Below are positions 1 through 7,126 of a DNA stretch of 21,189 nt, piece after piece (position 1 is the first letter of the stretch; every line of letters begins with the position of its first letter). Below the pieces are notes generated by a model. The model ran no database searches, was not told the DNA's origin, and saw only the letters and a list, made by a program, of their open reading frames with translations. A program made the position numbers and the translations under genes. Source of the DNA: an uncultured Campylobacteraceae bacterium (GTDB lineage Bacteria > Campylobacterota > Campylobacteria > Campylobacterales > Arcobacteraceae); contig CAJXPH010000016.1 in the NCBI GenBank assembly GCA_913057765.1, positions 1-21,189 on the forward strand, given 5' to 3'.

Positions 1-17
1 ATGTGTATAAGAGACAG
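1..17. other. Residual Nextera transposon mosaic-end adapter
   Basis: The first 17 bases match the 3' 17 bases of the 19-bp Tn5 mosaic end used in Nextera libraries (AGATGTGTATAAGAGACAG). This is sequencing adapter, not genome. Genomic sequence begins at base 18. Confidence 0.96.
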
Positions 18-1046
18 AAATGAAAATGGTTTATTAATCACTTTACTGTTAATAGGTAATTTATTTAAACTTATATTGAATCTATTCAACTGTTTCCAGT
101 CAAACATAAATTGATTTGGACTGTTCATTACTATAGGAATATCAGAAACAGACTTTCCCCGTAATATTTCTAAAGCTAAAAAAGCAGCACTCCGTCCTTG
201 AAGTTCCCCACCTACTAATTTACCTCCAACAATACCATGACCAAGTGCAATGTCCCATAAAGCATAAACAGGAAAGTCTCCCGTAGCTGTTAAATGTTTA
301 ATAAAATCAATAAAGTTTAAATATTTCTTACTTAATATATTAAGACTATTTAACGGTATTACAATGATATTAGAGCCTAATTTTTCTAACTCTCTATCAA
401 TATCATTAAGATTAGAGGATACTATTGTAATAACTTCAACTTTACTTGCATAAAAGTCAGGAAGTTCAGCTATCCATTCCATACGTTTTGAAGGTGCTCC
501 AGGAGCTAAGAATACAACTTTTTCTGTCTTTGGATGTAATTGCAAAGCCGTATCAATAGTAGCTTTAATATCATTATTTTCAACAACTCCTGTAACTTGT
601 GTTTTATTTTGAAATAATTCTTTTTTAAAATTGTTATAACCTGCAAAAATTATAGGTGTTTGTTCAAATAACTTATTCTTTTTTTCTGATATAAATTTAA
701 ATGCTTCATTATCCCCTGTAATAATTAAATCTATTTTCTTTTTATTATATTTTACTTTAAAGAGTTCATAAAGTTTTTCATAATATAAAGTATCCTTATT
801 TCTTTTAGAATCAATATATTCAATCCAAAATTCAATATTTTCAGATGAGTTTTCTAAAACATCACGAATACCAAATTGCATAGAATCAGTCCATTTATAA
901 CTTTCATAGGAAGAATGAATAATAAGCACTTGAAAAGGAATTGAGGGTTTAATTTCTTTTGAAAATAAAAAAGTAGGAGTAGCAATATAATAAAATAAAC
1001 TAAAAATGATAAAAAAACATTTAAAAGTAAAGTTATAGAAAGCCAT
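18..1046 (-). CDS. Periplasmic ABC-substrate-binding-like sensor domain, N-terminal part of a probable signalling protein (partial)
   Basis: The frame is open from ATG at 1046 to the contig edge (343 codons before the adapter), so the 3' end is missing. An upstream AGGAG is well placed for this start. Residues 1-30 are a hydrophobic signal or anchor segment. The rest resembles the periplasmic-binding-protein sensor domain (PF04392 type) found at the N-terminus of histidine kinases and GGDEF proteins: YKWTDSMQFGIRD near residue 50, IDSKR near 80, a DLIITGDNEAFKF-like strand, ALWDIALGHGIVGGK, and a late FMFDWKQLNRFNI followed by INKPFSF. In such proteins a membrane helix and cytoplasmic output domain usually follow; here they would lie beyond the contig. 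The ligand is unknown. A free-standing substrate-binding protein is the alternative. It is transcribed like its neighbours but separated from tupC by about 510 bp, so it is probably an independent unit. Confidence 0.8.
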
Positions 1047-1116
1047 AAATAACTCCTGAGCTTATTTAAAGTAAATCAACTATCAACTTAATTAAATTTG
1101 AGTAGATACTATAAAA

Positions 1117-1143
1117 ATTATACCTAAAAAAGAACTCTGTTAA
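1117..1143 (-). promoter_or_regulatory. Candidate sigma-70 promoter of the sensor gene
   Basis: Reading the minus strand, a perfect TATAAT (1122-1117) is preceded by TTAACA (1143-1138) with a 15-nt T-rich spacer. It lies about 70 nt before the ATG at 1046. The short spacer is not a concern in Campylobacterota, where the -35 box is weakly conserved. Inference from sequence only. Confidence 0.45.
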
Positions 1144-1157
1144 AATATATTTAGAAT

Positions 1158-1171
1158 TTTGTCTAGACAAA
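1158..1171. promoter_or_regulatory. Perfect 14-bp palindrome TTTGTCTAGACAAA
   Basis: A perfect palindrome, TTTGTCT followed by AGACAAA, sits about 15 bp upstream of the candidate -35 box of the sensor gene. This position would suit an activator or a repressor. No regulator is recognised. Confidence 0.35.
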
Positions 1172-1337
1172 TCCAGTCAAACTTATATAAAATTAATCAT
1201 GCCGGTATACTTTATCAGTACTCCAAAAAATAAATAAATTGTGATCTTTTAATATAAAAGCGGAGGAACTATTTGGACTCAAATCACTGGAAATATAAAA
1301 CTCGCCTGTTTTCAATATATACTTAACCTCTTATTTT

Positions 1338-1434
1338 TGGAACACAAAGCACTCATATTAATTTTCCCTGTTCCACAAAGTGTTCAAAAAATAAAAACTA
1401 CAAAGTTCCACAAATCTTAAAGGATTATGGAACA
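1338..1434. repeat. Cluster of TGGAACA/TGTTCCA heptamers
   Basis: Within 97 bp there are TGGAACA (1338-1344), its reverse complement TGTTCCA (1369-1375), GTTCCA (1405-1410) and TGGAACA again (1428-1434). The two middle copies extend to the 10-mer GTTCCACAAA (1370-1379 and 1405-1414), a 35-bp spaced direct repeat. This may be an operator array or debris of a mobile element. Confidence 0.45.
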
Positions 1435-1513
1435 AAAAAAGTTAGCTTTTAAATGCATAAGAAAACAAATCTTTTTCAGATTGATTAAGTATATTGTTAT
1501 ATCTAGAAAATCT

Positions 1514-1552
1514 TTAAGAAATGAACCAATATTTTGTTCAATATTTTCTTAA
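1514..1552 (-). terminator. Interrupted inverted repeat after tupC, possible terminator
   Basis: On the minus strand TTAAGAAA and TGAAC pair with GTTCA and TTTCTTAA, with a 4-nt ATAT bulge and a 9-nt loop. The structure starts about 9 nt beyond the tupC stop. The trailing U-run is weak (AGATTTTC), so it may act as a transcript 3'-end stabiliser rather than an efficient intrinsic terminator. Confidence 0.4.
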
Positions 1553-1560
1553 TGACTTAT

Positions 1561-2583
1561 TTAAATCCAGCAAACCCTATCTACATCTATATTTACATAT
1601 ACTCTATCAGCAGGTAAAAGTCTCTGCTTTTGCATTTGATCTCTTGTTAATCTACAATTAAAAGCTACTCCACCAATTGTAAATTCAATTAAAAGATGCT
1701 CAACAGAATGCTGTTGTTGTATTGAGGAAACTGTTCCTATTAGTGTCGTCTCTATTATCATATCGTGACAATCTTGTCTACAAATAGCTATATTATCAGA
1801 ATCAATAACTAAAACTGAATCTCTCTTTTTCTCTACACTATTTGGTATAACTAGAAATTGTCCATCAATAAAAAATTTAACTAAATTACCATTTTCATCT
1901 TTTTCCCAAGGAGCAAAAAGAAGATTCACACTTCCACTCTCAACTAAGTTTCCTTGAAAAAGTGCCACTTTCCTATCACATATATGATTAAGCCAATTAT
2001 GATCATGACTTGAGATAAATATTGTAGTATTGTATTTTTGCTTAGCTATTAAGATAGCCTCTTTTATAAGTTGTGCTGAATTTGTATCAACACCAGTTGT
2101 TGGTTCATCTAAAATCAAAACCTTTGGTTTTAAAATCAATCTAGCAGCAAGGGCAACTCTTTGAGCTTCTCCACCTGAAAGTTGGCTCCATTTTCTATTT
2201 GCAAAAGAACTATCAAGTCCAACTAAAGAAAGTGCTTCTTGTACTTTTTCGTCTAATTTTGTAGTCTCATTTCTTATTTTCAATCCATATTTGATATTTT
2301 CAGAAACTGTTCTTTTTAACAAATATGGATTTTGAGGAACCATTACAATACTCTGTTTAGTCTCTAAGTCTATTTTTTTATTTGATATGCCATTAAATTC
2401 TATTTCACCAAAGCTAGGTTTAGTAATAAAAGAAAGAAGTGAAAAAAGTGTTGATTTTCCACTACCGTTTGGTCCAAAAAAACCAATTATTTGATTTTCA
2501 TCTAATGTTAAATTATCTATATTAAGTACTTTTCTTCCATCATAATATTGCTCTATATCATGAAGTTCATATAAATTTTTCAT
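1561..2583 (-). CDS. tupC: Tungstate ABC transporter ATP-binding protein TupC with C-terminal TOBE-like domain
   Basis: This is the cytoplasmic ATPase of the tungstate importer. Residues 1-220 are a complete ABC domain: Walker A GPNGSGKST (37-45), Q-loop Q84, signature LSGGE (135-139), Walker B VLILDEP (155-161) and H-loop H193. Residues from about 230 to 340 form a beta-rich extension of the kind seen as a TOBE or oxyanion-binding domain in ModC-like ATPases, which could allow feedback by bound metal. The ATG overlaps the tupB stop by 4 nt (ATGA), so translation is probably coupled. It is the last gene of the operon. Assignment to tungstate rather than molybdate rests on tupA and tupB next door; the ATPase alone does not discriminate. 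Confidence 0.88.
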   Translation of the reverse strand: MKNLYELHDIEQYYDGRKVLNIDNLTLDENQIIGFFGPNGSGKSTLFSLLSFITKPSFGEIEFNGISNKKIDLETKQSIVMVPQNPYLLKRTVSENIKYGLKIRNETTKLDEKVQEALSLVGLDSSFANRKWSQLSGGEAQRVALAARLILKPKVLILDEPTTGVDTNSAQLIKEAILIAKQKYNTTIFISSHDHNWLNHICDRKVALFQGNLVESGSVNLLFAPWEKDENGNLVKFFIDGQFLVIPNSVEKKRDSVLVIDSDNIAICRQDCHDMIIETTLIGTVSSIQQQHSVEHLLIEFTIGGVAFNCRLTRDQMQKQRLLPADRVYVNIDVDRVCWI

Positions 2584-3275
2584 TGTGTCCAGTTCCTTTT
2601 TAACATAGATAATGCAATATTAACCATTAAAGCTACGGCAAATAAAACTAAGCCAAGTGCAATACCTGTAATAAATTCACCTTTCCCAGTTTCAAGTGCA
2701 ATTGCAGTTGTTACTGTTCTAGTATGATATTTAATATTTCCACCAACCATCATTGAAATACCAATTTCAGTAATAATTCTTCCATAAGCAGTCATAGCAG
2801 CAGTCATAATCCCAAATCTAGCCTCAATCAATGTTGCTGTTAAGATTTGTCTAGGATGAGCCCCTAAACCTTTTAAAGAAAGATATAACCTTTTATCAAC
2901 TGATTCAACTTGTGCCGCAGTTAATGCAATAATAATTGGAAGACCTAAAACAATCTGACCAATTATAATTGCACTTTGAGTAAAAAGTAAACCATATTCA
3001 CCAAATGGTCCAGCTTGAGATAACATTGTATATGCAACTAGTCCAATAACAACAGTAGGAAGAGCTAGAAAGGTATCCACTATTGTTCTAACTACGGGTT
3101 TTCCTGGAAAATTATAATATCCCAAGAAAAATCCAAGAGGAAGTCCAATAATCAAGCTTATCAATAAAGACCATGATGATACGGTAATAGTTGTTGTAAT
3201 TGCAGAGTATACACTCTCATTACCAGTCATTAACAATTCTATAGCTTCATTAAAACCATCGGTGAATAAATTCAT
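2580..3275 (-). CDS. tupB: Tungstate ABC transporter permease TupB
   Basis: A 231-aa inner-membrane permease with about five hydrophobic segments (about 25-55, 66-88, 97-122, 155-178 and 200-226). The EAA-type cytoplasmic loop that contacts the ATPase starts at E151 and runs through AAMTAYGRIITEIG to about residue 172. AAGGTAG lies upstream at good spacing. The gap to tupA is 17 nt and the stop overlaps the tupC start, as expected for one transport complex. The length and the LALPTVVIGLV segment fit the TupB/WtpB branch of molybdate/tungstate permeases. TupB is preferred because TupA carries the tungstate-type binding motif. Confidence 0.9.
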   Translation of the reverse strand: MNLFTDGFNEAIELLMTGNESVYSAITTTITVSSWSLLISLIIGLPLGFFLGYYNFPGKPVVRTIVDTFLALPTVVIGLVAYTMLSQAGPFGEYGLLFTQSAIIIGQIVLGLPIIIALTAAQVESVDKRLYLSLKGLGAHPRQILTATLIEARFGIMTAAMTAYGRIITEIGISMMVGGNIKYHTRTVTTAIALETGKGEFITGIALGLVLFAVALMVNIALSMLKRNWTQ

Positions 3276-3292
3276 TTTATATAACTACCTTA

Positions 3293-4105
3293 TTACTTAC
3301 CAGCATTTGGAATAAACAATGCTTGACCTAGTAATCTAAAGTCAGCAATAGTTTTTTGTGTAGCAGGAGATACAACCCAGTTTGTAAATTTCTTAGCTAA
3401 CTCTGGTTTTACATTTGCACATTTATCTTTATTAATTGATACTACAGAGTATTGATTAAATAATGATTTATCACCTTCAACTACTACTTTCATAATATTA
3501 GTATCTGCTTTTTGAGACATATATTTAATCCAAGTTCCTCTATCTGTCATTGTATAACCATCTTTTTCTGAAGCCATATTGATAGTTCTTAACATACCTT
3601 GCCCCGTCTGTACATACCAAACAGAAGCAGCTTTTGTATCAACTTTTGCATTTTTCCATAAAGAAAGTTCTTTTTTGTTTGTACCAGAGTTATCGCCTCT
3701 AGAGAAAAACTTAGAACTTTTCTCTTTGATTGCTTGAAGTGCATCACTTGGAGCCATACCATTTACAGATGCAGGGTCTTTTTTAGGTCCTACGATTACA
3801 AAATCATTGTACATTACTTGTTGTCTATCACCACCAAAGCCAGTTGCTATAAATTTTTTCTCAGAAGTAGGAGCATGTACAAATAAGATATCTACATCAC
3901 AGTTTGAACCCATTTTAAGCGCTTTTCCTGTTCCTGTAGCAACCCATTTTAAATTTACGCCAGTATCCTTTTCAAACTTTGGAGCTAAGTAATCTAATAA
4001 ACCTGTATTATCTGTACTTGTTGTTGTAGCCATCATTAAAGACTCTGCTTGTAAACTTGTAGCTACTGCTAGCGATAATCCTAAAGTTAATAAAGTTTTT
4101 CTCAT
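3293..4105 (-). CDS. tupA: Tungstate-binding periplasmic protein TupA
   Basis: The high-affinity solute-binding protein of the TupABC importer; 270 aa. A Sec signal peptide covers residues 1-20, with probable cleavage after SLQA. The mature protein has TTTS (27-30), ATGTGKAL (57-63) and SRGDNSGT (135-142), which match the TupA oxyanion-binding motifs. In known TupA proteins TTTS and the RGD-x-SGT segment contact tungstate. Two ATGs are possible at 4111 and 4105. The AAAGGGA is only 2 nt from the first but 8 nt from the second, so 4105 is chosen. In Campylobacter jejuni the orthologous Tup system serves tungsten-dependent formate dehydrogenase, which fits the neighbours here. Confidence 0.93.
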   Translation of the reverse strand: MRKTLLTLGLSLAVATSLQAESLMMATTTSTDNTGLLDYLAPKFEKDTGVNLKWVATGTGKALKMGSNCDVDILFVHAPTSEKKFIATGFGGDRQQVMYNDFVIVGPKKDPASVNGMAPSDALQAIKEKSSKFFSRGDNSGTNKKELSLWKNAKVDTKAASVWYVQTGQGMLRTINMASEKDGYTMTDRGTWIKYMSQKADTNIMKVVVEGDKSLFNQYSVVSINKDKCANVKPELAKKFTNWVVSPATQKTIADFRLLGQALFIPNAGK

Positions 4106-4120
4106 TTTCATTTCCCTTTT

Positions 4121-5371
4121 TTAATTAAAAATATTTGTCTGTTCTTTTAAATACGAACAATTAAATTTAATCACTTTTACGCTATCGCCTACTTCTATAC
4201 CAGCTCTTCCTTCGTTTGTGACAACTATACTGTTGCTTTCATCAAGCACTGTAATCATTCCTGAACCATATTTATTTTTTCTTGTTACTTCAAATTCTCC
4301 TTTGTTACAAGATCCAAGTACAACATTTACTCGACCTGCTTTTGTTTTAAATTCTTCCTCATTTTTTGCAAGTGTAATATCATGGTAAAGATAACTACTT
4401 CCTTGTATTTTATTTAACACAGGAATTGCAAAAAGATGCATATTTACCATCGCTGTTAATGGATTACCAGGTAAACACATTACAAATGTTTGACCTAAAT
4501 ATTTATCCATAGTTCCCATCATGATTGGACGACCAGGTTTTACATTAACTCCATGAAATGCAATATCAAGACCATTTTCGATAAATGCTTGTCCTACAAA
4601 ATCTGCATCACCCATAGATATTCCACCAGTAGTAATAATCACGTCATAGTTTTTTAAAGATGACACAAATTTTACTGATTCTTCTAAACTATCTGGAACT
4701 ACACCCATATACGTTGAAGTAAAGCCTTTTTCTTTTAATAAAGTTAGTAAAGCATATGAATTACAATTAAAAATTTCATCTTCACTAGCAATTTCCCAAG
4801 GCTCTTTTAATTCATTTCCAGTTGATACAACAGCTACAGAAAGGCTCTTATAAACTGGAACCATAGTTAGACCTTGAGAAGCTAAAACAGCAACAGTTGA
4901 AGAGTTTATTTTTTCACCTTTTCTATAAAGGATATTATCAACTGCAACTTCTTCACCTTTTAGTCTTAAACAAGCACCTTTTTTCACTTCATCTTTAAAA
5001 GTTACATTATTTTCATCTTTTTCATAAGAAATAACATCTTCAATAGGAATAATAGTATCAACATCATTAGGTACTTTTGCACCAGTCATAATTTTATAAC
5101 ACTCACCATCTTCAAGACATGATTCAATACAATCACCTGCAAAAATAGTCATTTTTACTTTTAAAGTTTTGCCAGCATCAATAGCTTTCATTGCAAACCC
5201 ATCCATTGCTGAATTATTAAAAGAAGGTAGGTTTTTTACACATAGAATATCTTTAGAAATAATTCTTTCTAAAGAATTCTCAATATTTATAATCTCTGTT
5301 AAAGTAGTTACTTTCGCTACATCAAGAGACTTACTAACTGCCTTATTAAAATCTAAGAATGTCTTAACCAT
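4121..5371 (-). CDS. moeA: Molybdopterin molybdenumtransferase MoeA
   Basis: MoeA inserts molybdate or tungstate into adenylated molybdopterin, the last common step of metal-cofactor synthesis, in the cytoplasm. At 416 aa it has the usual full length. Visible motifs are LPSFNNSAMDGFA (48-60), IMTGAKVP (94-101), TTGGISMGDADF (247-258, the MoCF fold), GVNVKPGRP (274-282) and LPGNPLTAMVN (300-310); the C-terminal domain IV is present. The start overlaps the stop of the upstream NifS-like gene by 8 nt, and tupA follows after 15 nt. Being co-transcribed with a tungstate importer suggests it may be tuned to tungsten, although the sequence does not show metal preference. Confidence 0.95.
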   Translation of the reverse strand: MVKTFLDFNKAVSKSLDVAKVTTLTEIINIENSLERIISKDILCVKNLPSFNNSAMDGFAMKAIDAGKTLKVKMTIFAGDCIESCLEDGECYKIMTGAKVPNDVDTIIPIEDVISYEKDENNVTFKDEVKKGACLRLKGEEVAVDNILYRKGEKINSSTVAVLASQGLTMVPVYKSLSVAVVSTGNELKEPWEIASEDEIFNCNSYALLTLLKEKGFTSTYMGVVPDSLEESVKFVSSLKNYDVIITTGGISMGDADFVGQAFIENGLDIAFHGVNVKPGRPIMMGTMDKYLGQTFVMCLPGNPLTAMVNMHLFAIPVLNKIQGSSYLYHDITLAKNEEEFKTKAGRVNVVLGSCNKGEFEVTRKNKYGSGMITVLDESNSIVVTNEGRAGIEVGDSVKVIKFNCSYLKEQTNIFN

Positions 5372-6338
5372 TTAAAGCCTTTATTTGTCTATATTTTTTT
5401 GCAATTGTTTTTGCTAAAAACAATATTTCTTCACTATTTAATTCTTGTGAAAAACTAACACTTAAAGCCCATCTAGACTCTAATTCTTCATATCCCATTT
5501 CTTGTAATACTCTGGAAGGTTTAGATAGTCCTAAAGAACACCCTTCTCCATTCGTTACAAAAATATCTCCTAAAGAAAGTGTTCTAATAATTTCTCTTGC
5601 TTTAATACCTTTTAATCCAAAATGAAGTGTATAAGGAAGTGTCTCATCTGGGTTAACGAAATAATGAATATTATCACCCATTACTTTGTCTATACATGAT
5701 TTGAATTCATTTTTATATCCACAAATAGGCTTAAACTTATCAATTGCAGCTGCAATTTCATAAATTGCAATAGTGTCAATTGAACCAATATATTGTTCTT
5801 CAAAATTTTCATGGTGTAAGACAACAGAAGAAAATGAAAAACCAGTTAACTTAAAAGATTCTAACAATGCAATATCACAATGTTTTGTCTCTAGAGTAGA
5901 ACTAATATTTGAAATTATTTTTGCACCTGATAATTCTTTAACTCTTTGTAAATCAACCTTTACATATGTATCCATAATATATGAAGAGATAAAAATATAA
6001 TCACATCGTTTTATCTCTTCATAATTTATATGCCCATCTTTTTGTAAAGATATAAAGTCAATATCAAAGCCAAGTTCTCTATATGCATTCGCTGCATCAA
6101 TTATTGCTTGACTCTCACCTACACTTACTAATATTTTTCCTTGTAAATTTAACATCATTGACAGAAAACCATCTTTTGAAAAAGAAAACGTATTTAATGA
6201 TTTAAAACCAAGTTCAAATTTGAAGTCTTTTATAAAAGTTTCCACAGCAGTGTTATCTTTTAATGCCTCTAAAGCTTTACTATTATCAATTTGTACAGTT
6301 TTAACTTCAGGATATTGTAAAAAATTTAACTTATACAT
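5364..6338 (-). CDS. Divergent NifS/IscS-like protein (class V aminotransferase fold)
   Basis: A 324-aa relative of cysteine desulfurases, shorter than the usual 380-400 because the N-terminal arm is reduced. The C-terminal active-site segment is recognisable: NGEGCSLGLSKPSRVLQEMG (263-282) parallels the loop with the persulfide cysteine (here C267). K163 in SFKLTG is the likely PLP lysine. The motif after the beta strand reads SVGESQA (72-78) where desulfurases have E-H-x-A, so the PLP-stacking His is replaced by Ser. The D-x-x-Q cofactor motif appears as NISS (144-147). It overlaps modE by 8 nt and moeA by 8 nt. A role supplying persulfide sulfur, or selenium, to FdhD and the metal cofactor is inferred, as IscS does for FdhD in E. 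coli. It could instead be a sulfur carrier without desulfurase activity. Confidence 0.65.
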   Translation of the reverse strand: MYKLNFLQYPEVKTVQIDNSKALEALKDNTAVETFIKDFKFELGFKSLNTFSFSKDGFLSMMLNLQGKILVSVGESQAIIDAANAYRELGFDIDFISLQKDGHINYEEIKRCDYIFISSYIMDTYVKVDLQRVKELSGAKIISNISSTLETKHCDIALLESFKLTGFSFSSVVLHHENFEEQYIGSIDTIAIYEIAAAIDKFKPICGYKNEFKSCIDKVMGDNIHYFVNPDETLPYTLHFGLKGIKAREIIRTLSLGDIFVTNGEGCSLGLSKPSRVLQEMGYEELESRWALSVSFSQELNSEEILFLAKTIAKKYRQIKALNG

Positions 6339-6717
6339 CGGTGCTCTCTTTTATACATTCTTTTGAACAATTAATTGTCTTATCATTTTTTATAAATAAT
6401 TCATTAAATCTATTTTCTGAAAACTCTCTAACTTCACGTCTAAAAGTTTTAAACTTTTCAACTAATTCTTTTGCTTTTGGAGTAAGAGTAGTCCCACCAG
6501 TATTTCTACCCTTATTTACTATTACAAGTTCATCATCAATATATTCTTGAAGTATTTTAATATGACTCCATGCTTTTTTATAATTCATTCCAGCTCTTTT
6601 TGATGCTTCAGAAATAGAACCAGTCTCATCAATAAGTTCTAATATTTGAGTCTTACCTCCACCAAAAACAAGATTTTCTTCACTGTCTTCAATCCATACT
6701 TTAATTTTTGATTTCAT
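6331..6717 (-). CDS. modE: ModE-like regulator, DNA-binding domain only
   Basis: A 128-aa winged-helix protein matching the N-terminal half of ModE: FGGGKTQILELIDETGSISEASKRAGMNYKKAWSHI in pieces from 18 to 53 gives the helix-turn-helix, and the wing is GRNTGGTTLTPKA (70-82). The two C-terminal molybdate/tungstate-binding (TOBE) domains of E. coli ModE (262 aa) are absent. A similar short ModE in C. jejuni controls its molybdate and tungstate transporters. The start at 6717 is chosen over 6747 because AAAGGGA precedes it at good spacing and it matches the family start. It overlaps the upstream 139-aa gene by 17 nt and the next gene by 8 nt. How a ModE without a metal domain senses metal is not evident from sequence. 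Confidence 0.88.
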   Translation of the reverse strand: MKSKIKVWIEDSEENLVFGGGKTQILELIDETGSISEASKRAGMNYKKAWSHIKILQEYIDDELVIVNKGRNTGGTTLTPKAKELVEKFKTFRREVREFSENRFNELFIKNDKTINCSKECIKESTDV

Positions 6718-7120
6718 GGTGTCCCTTTCTTTGCTCAAAACAACCAAGTTGACAGTGAGTTACTTCAACATCACTATATTTAACAGTATTACCTACCCGT
6801 CTTAAACTTGATTGTTGTGCTATATACCAAAGTGTCTTACACGAAACATCTTTGTTTTGAGTAAAATTCTGAGATATTTTGCTATAAATTACAGTTTCTG
6901 CATTTTGGAATTTTATTTTTCCAAATACTCCAAGCTCGCAATTCGATATCTTAATTCCAACACTTTTACAAGCATCTGACATATCAATTGGTTTTACACC
7001 GATTAGACGAGATACTTTAAAAGCTTTTAAACAAGAGAGTCTTCCATCATCATCTAAATTTGTTAAAATAAGCTCTCTTTGCGTCTGATCTAAATTGACA
7101 TGTTTTCTTAATTTTGACAT
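6701..7120 (-). CDS. Uncharacterised 139-aa protein with two internal cysteine repeats
   Basis: I do not recognise a named family with certainty. The chain holds two similar units. Unit A (about 27-67) has SC at 29-30 and ISNCELGVFG at 58-67; unit B (about 91-128) has SC at 93-94 and THCQLGCFE at 121-129. Each is thus SC, 27-30 residues of mostly helical character, then an x-C-x-LG-x-F motif. It has no signal peptide or membrane segment. The paired Cys could bind metal or form disulfides, and the helical stretch in unit A (KAFKVSRLIGVKPIDMSDACKS, residues 32-53) resembles a helix-turn-helix. It lies between fdhD (6-nt gap) and modE (17-nt overlap), so a regulatory or sensory role with ModE is plausible but inferred. 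Confidence 0.6.
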   Translation of the reverse strand: MSKLRKHVNLDQTQRELILTNLDDDGRLSCLKAFKVSRLIGVKPIDMSDACKSVGIKISNCELGVFGKIKFQNAETVIYSKISQNFTQNKDVSCKTLWYIAQQSSLRRVGNTVKYSDVEVTHCQLGCFEQRKGHHEIKN

Positions 7121-7126
7121 TCTAAA

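Larger units (their letters stand above)
1047..1560. other. Intergenic region between the sensor gene and tupC
   Basis: This 514-bp gap has no convincing gene. It holds a candidate promoter for the sensor gene, a 14-bp perfect palindrome, a cluster of TGGAACA/TGTTCCA heptamers and a dyad just beyond the tupC stop, listed separately. A 41-codon plus-strand frame (1427-1552) begins only 2-3 nt after AAAGGA and resembles no protein I know. A second plus-strand frame of about 58 codons ending near 1420 is also unrecognised. The region could be decayed coding or mobile sequence, but nothing in it shows which element. Confidence 0.6.

Noticed and set aside
1427..1552. 41-codon plus-strand frame in the tupC downstream gap
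   Set aside because: The Shine-Dalgarno-like AAAGGA is only 2-3 nt from the ATG, the product resembles nothing known, and its end coincides with the inverted repeat after tupC.
5773..6000. Plus-strand open frame opposite the NifS-like gene
   Set aside because: It is contained in a well-supported minus-strand gene, lacks a start signal and has no recognisable motif.
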